The notes under the pieces: generated by a model
What the model saw: only the letters and a program-made list of their open reading frames with translations
What the model was told of the DNA's origin: nothing
Databases searched by the model: none
Source: Candidatus Omnitrophota bacterium
Lineage (GTDB): Bacteria; Omnitrophota; Gorgyraeia; Zapsychrales; Zapsychraceae
Direction: 5' to 3'
Assembly (NCBI GenBank): GCA_018062515.1
Contig: JAGOSC010000079.1
Location: 1-7,811, forward strand
Length of the DNA: 7,811 nucleotides
Position numbers and translations under genes: made by a program
Part shown: piece after piece, positions 1-6,492 of the stretch
Layout: the number at the start of each line of letters is the position of its first letter
Position numbering within the stretch: position 1 is the first letter of the stretch

Positions 1-992
1 ATCCACAGGTGATTAGTGATAAACCGGGAACTTGTCCTATATGCTCGATGAAGTTGGTCAAGAAAGAAAATTCTTCTCCATCATTGAACTCCACAGCTGG
101 CTATGCAACAGTTTCAATAAACACAAGCAAGCAGCAATTGATGGGAATTACCACAGCGCAAGTCATGAAAAAGACGTTGACTAAAACAATTCACGCGTAC
201 GGATATGTTGCTCATGATTTGGAATTATATGATGCTCAAATTGAATATATCCAAGCCTGGCAGCAGTTTTATCCATTTCTGACCCGACGCAATATCAAAG
301 GAGATTTTAATATCAACTGGCGCGAATATTATTTGGAGACTCCTGCTGATAAACGTTGGCGAAGTGATGATAAACTCAAGGCGCAACAAAGGCTTGTTAA
401 AGCTGAAGCGGAATTAGTTCACATGGGAATCACAGAAAAAGAGCTTCAGCAACTTCGAGAAGTAAAAAATGGCCAGCCTTGGGTAGAGCCGCAGTTATTA
501 TTTTTTGATGAACATTATTCAGTGCTTGTTTATGCTGATATTTCTGAAAATGATTTGGGATTTGTTTCTCCCACCCAAAAAGTTATTGCCACGATTCCAA
601 CCTATCAGGAAACAACTGAAGGTGTAATAAAAAATGTCGCTCCTGTTATCGATCCCGTCACTCGGACTGCTCGTGCCCGCATTGAATTGCCGCAATATAA
701 AGGTGAATTGAGCGTAAATATGTACGTTAATATTGATATTCCTGTTGAGTTAGACGAAGGGCTGGTCGTTCCTCGTCAATCTATTATGGATACAGGTTTA
801 CATAAAATTGTTTATGTTCAAACCAAAGAAGGTGTTTTTGAGCCCCGCAATATTAAAACGGGTTTTGAAGGGGATGGTATGGTCGTTGTTAAATCCGGAT
901 TAAAAGAAGGAGAAGTGATAGTTACGTCTGGTAATTTTCTTTTGGATTCTGAAAGCCGTCTGCAAGCCTCATTGGCGGCGGGAGGGCAGTAA
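1..992 (+). CDS. cusB: CusB-like RND periplasmic adaptor, 5' end cut by the window
   Basis: This is a membrane-fusion (adaptor) subunit that would link the inner-membrane pump encoded next to an outer-membrane channel and pass Cu(I)/Ag(I) on. The reading frame is open to the left edge, so the true start lies outside. Numbering from the codon at base 9, the first residues read HPQ-x-ISDKPGTCPICSM, the second half of the heavy-metal-binding domain found at the N terminus of many CusB relatives (Cys9, Cys12, Met14; the usual CPxCGM has Ser for Gly). Residues about 76-150 form a charged helical hairpin. About 170-245 is the beta-barrel region with ADISENDLGFV and IDPVTRTARARIELP. About 250-327 is the membrane-proximal domain ending SGNFLLDSESRLQA, typical of CusB/CzcB. 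I see no recognisable lipoyl half-motifs flanking the hairpin. The stop lies two bases before the pump ATG, indicating one operon. The family is secure; copper rather than another metal is inferred from the neighbouring pump. Confidence 0.9.
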   Translation, partial: PQVISDKPGTCPICSMKLVKKENSSPSLNSTAGYATVSINTSKQQLMGITTAQVMKKTLTKTIHAYGYVAHDLELYDAQIEYIQAWQQFYPFLTRRNIKGDFNINWREYYLETPADKRWRSDDKLKAQQRLVKAEAELVHMGITEKELQQLREVKNGQPWVEPQLLFFDEHYSVLVYADISENDLGFVSPTQKVIATIPTYQETTEGVIKNVAPVIDPVTRTARARIELPQYKGELSVNMYVNIDIPVELDEGLVVPRQSIMDTGLHKIVYVQTKEGVFEPRNIKTGFEGDGMVVVKSGLKEGEVIVTSGNFLLDSESRLQASLAAGGQ

Positions 993-994
993 TC

Positions 995-3900
995 ATGATA
1001 GAAAAATTGATTGATATTTGCGCTCGACAGAAATTTTTAGTTCTTATTTTTGTTGCCGTTGCCATTGTGGCATCTATATGGTCGGTGAAGAATATTCCGC
1101 TTGATGCCATTCCGGATTTATCAGATACGCAAGTGATTATTTATTCGAAGTGGGATCGCAGTCCTGATTTAATCGAAGATCAAGTGACTTATCCAATTGT
1201 CTCTTCCTTATTAGGAGTTCCTGGAGTTAAGGCCATCCGCGGTTTCTCTGATTTTGGATTCTCTTATGTCTATGTCATTTTCAAAGATGGGACGGATCTT
1301 TATTGGGCGAGAAGCCGGGTCTTGGAATACTTAAGCAAAATTTCCTCTAGTTTGCCGGAAGGCGTGAAAACAGAACTTGGCCCTGACGCCACAGGAGTTG
1401 GCTGGGTCTTTCAATATGCCTTAGTGGATACAAGCGGTAAACACGATTTGGCTGAGCTTCGTAGTTTTCAAGACTGGCATTTAAAGTATTGGCTTCAATC
1501 TGTACCTGGAGTCGCGGAAGTTGCGCCTCAGGGCGGTTTTGTAAAGCAATATCAAATCACGGTTGATCCGCGAAAATTGTTAGCCTATAAAATTCCCATT
1601 ACAAATGTGATTGAAGCCGTGCGCAACGGCAATCAGGAAACCGGTGGACGCTTAGTGGAATTTACGGGTGCGGAATATATGATTCGCGGGCATGGCTATG
1701 CGAAATCGATTGAGGATCTAGAACAGATCGTTTTAGGAGCAAATCAGAATGGTACGCCTATTATGATTAAAGATGTAGCCCATGTCGGTCTGGGCGGTGA
1801 TATCCGTCGTGGAATTCTGGATTTAAATGGACAAGGCGATGTTGTAGGCGGCACGGTTGTCATGCGCCAAGGTGAAAATGCTTTAAGGGTTATTGATGCC
1901 GTCAAAGCCAAGCTCAAAGAAGTTGAAAAATCCTTGCCCGAGGGAGTTAAGATCGAAGTAACGTATGATCGTTCTGATCTTATCAAGAAAGCCATTGATA
2001 ATCTAAAGCACCAATTAGTCGAAGAAATGGTGATCGTCAGTTTGGTTATTTTAATATTTTTATGGCATTTCCCATCAGCGTTTATTCCCATTATAACGAT
2101 TCCTATAGCTGTATTGATTTCGTTTATTCCATTGTTTGGGTTGAAATTAACATCCAATATTATGTCGCTCGCTGGGATTGCCATTTCGATTGGAGTTCTT
2201 GTCGATGGGGCGATTGTGCAAATGGAAAATGTGTATAAGCGACTGGAAGAATGGGAGACCGATGGCCGCAAAGAAAATCCCCACGAAGTCGCTTTAAAAG
2301 CACTTAAAGAGGTTGCACCTTCAGTATTCTTTGCCCTTTTAGTCATCGCTGTTTCCTTCTTGCCAATTTTTACTCTTCTTGATCAAGAAGGGCGTTTGTT
2401 TAAACCATTGGCTTGGTCAAAAACGTTTGCGATGGCGATTGCTGCTATTTTAGTTGTGACTTTAAATCCTGCCATTCGATTAATATTTATAAGAACTAAG
2501 CCGTTTCAATCGAAACCGAAATGGTTGGCAAACATCGGTAATGCTTTATTGATCGGGCGGTATTATCCCGAGGAGAAACATCCCATCAGTCGAATTTTGT
2601 TTCGTTTGTACGAACCTGTTTGTCGGTTTGTCTTAAATCATGCCAAAGCGACCATTGTCGCCGCTTGTTTGTTGATGGCCACAACAGTTCCCATATTTAT
2701 GAAATTAGGGTCGGAATTTATGCCACCGTTGTGGGAAGGATCCATTTTGTATATGCCCATTACCATGCCGGGAATTTCCGTTACTGAGACACAAAAATTG
2801 TTACAAAATCAGGATAAACTCTTAAAAAGTTTTCCTGAAGTCGATAAGGTTTTTGGTAAAGCAGGACGGATCGAAAGCTCAACAGATCCGGCTCCATTTT
2901 CAATGATGGAGACCGTCGTTTTATTAAAACCGGAAAATGAATGGCGGATGGTTAATGGCCGTCGTATCACTCATGAGGAGCTTATTGAAGAAATGGATAA
3001 GGCATTGAAAATTCCCGGAACAACAAACTCATGGACGATGCCGATTAAAAATCGAATCGATATGTTATCAACGGGAGTTCGAACACCAATCGGTATTAAA
3101 GTCTTAGGAAGTGATTTTAAAGAAATCGATAAAATCGGTATGGAATTAGAAGCTATGCTGAAGGATATCCCCGGGACACGCAGTGTTTTTGCCGAACGGA
3201 CGCAAGGCGGATATTTCCTCGATTTCGATTTAAAAAGAGATCAGCTTGCCCGATATCAATTATCTATTGCTGAGGCCCAGATGACGATTCAATCAGCGAT
3301 TGGAGGTGAGAATATCACGACGATTTTTGAGGGTCGTGAGCGATATAGCGTTAATGTCCGTTACCCGCGCGAGTTTAGAGATGATGTGGACAAATTAAGC
3401 CGTGTACTCGTTGCCACTCCATCAGGGGCGCAGATTGCCATTGGACAAATTGCCACCATAGTCTTACGTACTGGCCCTGCCATGATTCGTAATGAAAATG
3501 GAATGTTGGCCGGTTACGTCTATGTCGATGTCGCGGGGCGTGACATTGGCACTTATGTTGAGGAGGCAAAAAATAAAGTTACTCATCAACTTAAACTTCC
3601 GGAAGGGTATAGTTTAGTTTGGAGCGGGCAATATGAAAATATGATTCGTGTTCGCGAACGACTTAAAATTGTCGTTCCATTTACACTTTTTATAATCGCT
3701 CTATTACTTTATTTGAACACTCAATCTTGGGTGAAAACAGGTATCGTTTTATTAGCCGTGCCGTTTTCTCTGGTTGGAGCGTTTTGGTTATTATGGGCGT
3801 TGGGATATAACTTATCTATTGCTGTTTGGGTGGGAATGATTGCTCTGATGGGCCTCGATGCAGAAACAGGTGTTTTAATGCTTCTTTTTTTAGATATAGC

Positions 3901-4210
3901 GCATAAAGATGCTATTCGTCGAGGTGAAATGAAATCTACCACGGACTTAAAAGAAGCCATTGTTCATGGAGCTGTACGCCGTATTAGGCCAAAGATGATG
4001 ACTGTTATGGCTGCTTTATTAGGTTTGCTTCCGATTATGTTTTCGCATGGAGCTGGGGCAGATGTGATGAAGCGTATTGCCGCACCTATGGTCGGTGGGC
4101 TCATCAGTTCATTCGGGTTAGAACTATTGGTTTATCCAGCGATTTTCTTCATATGGAAAAATAGAGAATTGCGAAAGGGGAAACTATCACCGGCAACAAA
4201 AGAAATATAA
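995..4210 (+). CDS. cusA: CusA-type copper/silver RND efflux pump
   Basis: This is the inner-membrane proton-driven pump of a heavy-metal-efflux RND system: 1071 residues, slightly longer than E. coli CusA (1047). Twelve membrane segments can be placed: one near residues 12-30, five between about 343 and 500, one near 551-568, and five between about 890 and 1055, with two large periplasmic loops between. The motif GVLVDGAIVQMEN carries the proton-relay Asp404 (Asp405 in E. coli CusA). The three methionines of the CusA Cu(I)/Ag(I) site are all present: Met587 (LYMPITMPG), Met637 (FSMMET) and Met690 (NRIDMLSTG), equivalent to Met573, Met623 and Met672. This favours monovalent copper/silver over a CzcA-like Zn/Co/Cd role. 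Of the proposed methionine relay, Met390 and Met1025 are kept, while the equivalents of Met403 and Met410 are Leu402 and Gln409. ATG 995 follows GGAGGG (981-986) inside the end of the adaptor gene. Confidence 0.96.
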   Translation: MIEKLIDICARQKFLVLIFVAVAIVASIWSVKNIPLDAIPDLSDTQVIIYSKWDRSPDLIEDQVTYPIVSSLLGVPGVKAIRGFSDFGFSYVYVIFKDGTDLYWARSRVLEYLSKISSSLPEGVKTELGPDATGVGWVFQYALVDTSGKHDLAELRSFQDWHLKYWLQSVPGVAEVAPQGGFVKQYQITVDPRKLLAYKIPITNVIEAVRNGNQETGGRLVEFTGAEYMIRGHGYAKSIEDLEQIVLGANQNGTPIMIKDVAHVGLGGDIRRGILDLNGQGDVVGGTVVMRQGENALRVIDAVKAKLKEVEKSLPEGVKIEVTYDRSDLIKKAIDNLKHQLVEEMVIVSLVILIFLWHFPSAFIPIITIPIAVLISFIPLFGLKLTSNIMSLAGIAISIGVLVDGAIVQMENVYKRLEEWETDGRKENPHEVALKALKEVAPSVFFALLVIAVSFLPIFTLLDQEGRLFKPLAWSKTFAMAIAAILVVTLNPAIRLIFIRTKPFQSKPKWLANIGNALLIGRYYPEEKHPISRILFRLYEPVCRFVLNHAKATIVAACLLMATTVPIFMKLGSEFMPPLWEGSILYMPITMPGISVTETQKLLQNQDKLLKSFPEVDKVFGKAGRIESSTDPAPFSMMETVVLLKPENEWRMVNGRRITHEELIEEMDKALKIPGTTNSWTMPIKNRIDMLSTGVRTPIGIKVLGSDFKEIDKIGMELEAMLKDIPGTRSVFAERTQGGYFLDFDLKRDQLARYQLSIAEAQMTIQSAIGGENITTIFEGRERYSVNVRYPREFRDDVDKLSRVLVATPSGAQIAIGQIATIVLRTGPAMIRNENGMLAGYVYVDVAGRDIGTYVEEAKNKVTHQLKLPEGYSLVWSGQYENMIRVRERLKIVVPFTLFIIALLLYLNTQSWVKTGIVLLAVPFSLVGAFWLLWALGYNLSIAVWVGMIALMGLDAETGVLMLLFLDIAHKDAIRRGEMKSTTDLKEAIVHGAVRRIRPKMMTVMAALLGLLPIMFSHGAGADVMKRIAAPMVGGLISSFGLELLVYPAIFFIWKNRELRKGKLSPATKEI

Positions 4211-4240
4211 AATAAAAGTTATAAAAGATAATACTTTAAA

Positions 4241-4250
4241 AGGAGGTGAT
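4241..4250 (+). promoter_or_regulatory. Perfect Shine-Dalgarno sequence for the 45-residue gene
   Basis: AGGAGGTGAT is complementary to the 3' end of 16S rRNA over ten bases. It lies three bases before the ATG at 4254 when the whole match is counted, or eight bases when counted from the AGGAG core. It is the strongest ribosome-binding site in the window and the main evidence that the very short downstream frame is translated. Confidence 0.85.
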
Positions 4251-4253
4251 TAT

Positions 4254-4391
4254 ATGGATTGGAATACTTCATTTTTGATGGTTGGGATAATTATTTTTAT
4301 TCTACTAATAATGAAATGTTGTGGAGGCATGATGAAGGGTGGCGGTTGTTGCGGCCCTAAATCTAAAAAAGGAAAATCAGAAGAATCGTAA
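4254..4391 (+). CDS. 45-residue membrane protein with Cys/Met/Gly-rich tail
   Basis: I do not recognise this as a named family. It encodes 45 residues starting MDWNTSFLMVG, with one hydrophobic segment at about residues 7-20 (LMVGIIIFILLIM). A short tail follows in which metal-binding residues are packed: KCCGGMMKGGGCCG (residues 21-34), giving two Cys pairs around a Met pair, and then a lysine-rich end (PKSKKGKSEES). By the positive-inside rule the tail would face the cytoplasm with the N terminus outside; this is inference. The start is fixed by a perfect Shine-Dalgarno sequence. It begins 43 bases after the pump stop with no clear terminator between, so it is probably co-transcribed with the adaptor and pump. 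A soft-metal (Cu(I)/Ag(I)) ligand role or a small pump-associated subunit is plausible, not shown. Reality of the gene is likely; its function is unknown. Confidence 0.8.
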   Translation: MDWNTSFLMVGIIIFILLIMKCCGGMMKGGGCCGPKSKKGKSEES

Positions 4392-4451
4392 AGATTAATG
4401 TCTTGAGAATATTTCTACTTGACTAATACATTCGTTAATGCAAAACTACTT

Positions 4452-4883
4452 ATGATGAAGAGAGAATATAAAAAAATTATAGCTGTATTTTTACCAATTC
4501 CTCTTTTCCTTGCAATCACTTTTTGTTGTTGCTTGGATGAAAAAGCTTTTGCTGATGAAGTACATTCAAATTGTTCAAGCGAAAATCCTCAAGAATCTCA
4601 TGAATTAGAGAAAAGTGATCATTCCGAACATCAGGAACATTCTGAGGGAGATCATAGTTGTTCCTGCCCTAAGCATTTGAGTTTTCTCTCTGCGCAATCC
4701 GCTGATATAATTTTTGTTTCAACAAGCCAAATGTTAGCCAAGAATTTTATGGCTAACGTCCACTTCGAGAGCGTTTCTTTACTCGCCTCGTTATCAAGTC
4801 AAACGCACGGCCCACCTTTTCAAGATCATTTAGATCACGTTTCACTTCCTATCTATCTCAAAAACTCCAATCTCCGTCTTTAA
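4452..4883 (+). CDS. Secreted His/Cys-rich protein of unknown function
   Basis: I cannot name a family. From the ATG at 4452 the product has 143 residues; the adjacent ATG at 4455 gives 142, and an in-frame TTG at 4419 would add 11. None has a good Shine-Dalgarno sequence. I prefer an ATG because it puts the basic MKREYKK directly before the hydrophobic core of a signal peptide (residues about 9-28), with a likely signal-peptidase I site after KAFA (Ala34). The mature N-terminal part is dense in possible metal ligands: His38, 50, 57, 60, 63, 68 and 75 and Cys41, 70 and 72, within an acidic, Ser/Glu-rich stretch that ends SCSCPKH. The rest (about 76-143) has no recognisable motif. A CCC run (25-27) lies at the end of the hydrophobic core but does not form a proper lipobox. 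The position between pump and channel genes and the ligand content suggest a periplasmic metal-binding protein, perhaps filling the carrier slot that CusF holds in E. coli; there is no sequence resemblance to CusF. Confidence 0.7.
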   Translation: MMKREYKKIIAVFLPIPLFLAITFCCCLDEKAFADEVHSNCSSENPQESHELEKSDHSEHQEHSEGDHSCSCPKHLSFLSAQSADIIFVSTSQMLAKNFMANVHFESVSLLASLSSQTHGPPFQDHLDHVSLPIYLKNSNLRL

Positions 4884-4902
4884 ATCAAATCTAAAAATTT
4901 GA

Positions 4903-4983
4903 CCTTAGATCTGAAAGGCCAAGAGTGTTTACTTTTGGTCAAAAAAAGATCCTAAGGAGCAGTGCCCTTTTTTGCATTTTTTT
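4903..4983 (+). terminator. Long imperfect stem-loop followed by T-rich tracts (possible terminator or leader structure)
   Basis: An outer helix pairs 4903-4912 (CCTTAGATCT) with 4947-4957 (AGATCCTAAGG): ten pairs with one bulged C. An inner helix pairs 4917-4926 (GGCCAAGAGT) with 4931-4940 (ACTTTTGGTC): ten pairs including two G-U, closed by a GTTT loop. A small A-rich internal loop separates the helices. T-rich tracts at 4968-4973 and 4977-4983 follow, but about ten bases after the hairpin, which is too far for a textbook intrinsic terminator. A second pairing, AAAAAAG (4942-4948) with CTTTTTT (4967-4973), would compete with the outer helix. The element lies in the gap between the secreted His/Cys-rich gene and the outer-membrane channel gene. 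It could end the first transcription unit, attenuate read-through or be an mRNA processing site. I see no convincing sigma-70 promoter in the rest of the gap. Confidence 0.4.
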
Positions 4984-5047
4984 GTAAAAAATATCTATTT
5001 AGTTTTTTCGTTCTTAAAGAGGAATTCGACTTTTAAAAGGAAGAAAA

Positions 5048-6490
5048 ATGAAAATGCGAATAACAAATCTAGCTATTTTTATAATTCTCATTGGCACCAT
5101 CTCAGGCTGTGCGTCCGTTTCCGCAAAACGGGAATTTAAGGATGTACAAAAGCAAATTGAAGCAAGAACAAAATCGAATATTAAGTGGCAATCTTCCGTT
5201 AACAAAGAAGAAATCAATCATCAGATACAATCTATTCTTCAGAATAAATTAACGGTAGATGATGCTGTTCAGGTAGCCGTTATTAATAATCCGTCTTTAC
5301 AAGCTGTATTTGAAGAGTTAGGAATTTCCAAAACGGACGTAGTGAAAGCAGGGTTGCTTACGAATCCGATCTTTGAAGGAAGTATTCGTCAGCCGAGTCA
5401 TGCGGGAAAAACGAACACTGAATTTGAAGTGAGACAGAATATTCTCGATATTATTATTTTGCCGTTACGTCGTAAGATGGCCAGTCAGCAATTGGAGCAG
5501 GTTAAATATAGTGTAGGCCAGGCTGTCCTTAAATTGGATAGTGAAATAAGGGCAGGTTATTACACATTTCAGTCAGCTAAACAGATGTATACGATGGAGG
5601 AAAAAATCCTTAAAGCGGCTCAATCTGCTGTGGAGTTGGCTGAACGTCAGCTTAAAGCCGGAAATATCAATGATCTTGTTTTAACCGGTCATAAGATGGC
5701 GCTTTATCAGGCTCAGATGGAATTGACACAGAAGGAGGCGGAAGTTACAGAGGCACGCGAAAATTTGGCGCGGCTTATGGGTTTATCCAGATATGACATT
5801 TCATGGGATATTCTAGAAGATTTACCATATGTTTCGAAAGAAGAGACCTCTCTAAAAGAATTAGAGTCAAAAGCTCTGGCCATGAATTTTGATCTGGCAG
5901 CGGCTAGGCAAGAAGTTAAGGTCATGCAAAAAACTGTTTCCGTCAGCCGTATGGAAATTTTTCCTGATATTGAAGCAGGTTACAATATAGAGAAAGAATC
6001 CGATGGAGGGAAACTTTCGGGACCTGTTTTCGAGGTTGAAGTGCCTTTATTTGATCAAAAGCAGAGTTCGGTTGCCCGTGCGAAAGCAGAATTGCGGCAA
6101 AGCGAAAAGCGATTAAAGGCTTTAGAAGATGAGATCCTTGCTGAAGTACGTTCAAAATATGCAAAACTTATAGCCGTAAAGAATTTGGTTAAAACTTATA
6201 AAGACACGGTTATTCCTCTACATGCCCAATTTCTTGATTCATTACAAAAGCATTATAACTTCATGCTTGTTGGTGTTTATGATCTGCTGGACGCTAAAAA
6301 GGAAGAAGTTGAAGCAATCCATAAATTTCTTGAGAACCTAAAAGAGTATTGGGTTATTCGTTCAGAATTGGAAAGTCTAACCGGCGAAAGATTTACTTTT
6401 ATTCCGGAAGAGAGCATGGAATCTTCAACCATGCAAAAAGATAAAGCAGATATGGAACATATGAATCATCAAAATCACGGAGGGAAGTAA
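5048..6490 (+). CDS. CusC-like TolC-family outer-membrane efflux lipoprotein
   Basis: This is the outer-membrane channel partner expected for the adaptor and pump upstream: 480 residues, the usual length for the outer-membrane efflux protein family. The N terminus has a lipoprotein signal with lipobox ISGC (Cys21). The next residue is Ala rather than Asp, consistent with delivery to the outer membrane, as in acylated CusC. Two outer-membrane efflux repeats follow. The first (about 70-245) contains AVQVAVINNPSLQA, GLLTNPIFEGSI and a long coiled-coil-like helix ending ENLARLMGL. The second (about 270-450) contains PDIEAGYN, GPVFEVEVPLFDQ, a second long helix (about 338-385) and YDLLDAKKEEVEA. 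The last 24 residues are an unusual tail with Met457, Met462, Met469, His471, Met472, His474 and His477. ATG 5048 follows AAGGAAG (5037-5043). The stop lies two bases before the oxidase ATG, so those two genes are surely one unit. The role is assigned from family and context, and the metal specificity from the neighbours. Confidence 0.93.
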   Translation: MKMRITNLAIFIILIGTISGCASVSAKREFKDVQKQIEARTKSNIKWQSSVNKEEINHQIQSILQNKLTVDDAVQVAVINNPSLQAVFEELGISKTDVVKAGLLTNPIFEGSIRQPSHAGKTNTEFEVRQNILDIIILPLRRKMASQQLEQVKYSVGQAVLKLDSEIRAGYYTFQSAKQMYTMEEKILKAAQSAVELAERQLKAGNINDLVLTGHKMALYQAQMELTQKEAEVTEARENLARLMGLSRYDISWDILEDLPYVSKEETSLKELESKALAMNFDLAAARQEVKVMQKTVSVSRMEIFPDIEAGYNIEKESDGGKLSGPVFEVEVPLFDQKQSSVARAKAELRQSEKRLKALEDEILAEVRSKYAKLIAVKNLVKTYKDTVIPLHAQFLDSLQKHYNFMLVGVYDLLDAKKEEVEAIHKFLENLKEYWVIRSELESLTGERFTFIPEESMESSTMQKDKADMEHMNHQNHGGK

Positions 6491-6492
6491 TA

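Noticed and set aside
9..11. GTG at base 9 as the adaptor start codon
   Set aside because: The frame is open to the edge and the preceding codons read into HPQ, part of the heavy-metal-binding motif. A start here would cut the motif, so the gene continues to the left.
1744..2346. Long open frame on the minus strand within the pump gene
   Set aside because: It lies wholly inside the pump coding sequence, its product resembles nothing I know, and it has no supporting context. The same applies to the other minus-strand frames over the channel and oxidase genes.
995..4210. CzcA (Zn/Co/Cd) assignment of the pump
   Set aside because: All three CusA-type binding methionines are present, and the Asp/Glu-rich CzcA proton-relay motif DFGxxxDGAVVxxEN is not matched.
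4419..4421. TTG at 4419 as the start of the secreted His/Cys-rich protein
   Set aside because: It adds 11 residues before the basic start of the signal peptide and has only a weak GAGA upstream. The ATG pair at 4452/4455 gives a standard signal peptide, although it too lacks a clear ribosome-binding site.
4403..4429. Possible promoter TTGAGA with TAATAC before the secreted-protein gene
   Set aside because: The spacer is only 15 bases and the region is AT-rich enough to give such matches by chance. TTGACT at 4419 has no fitting -10 box.
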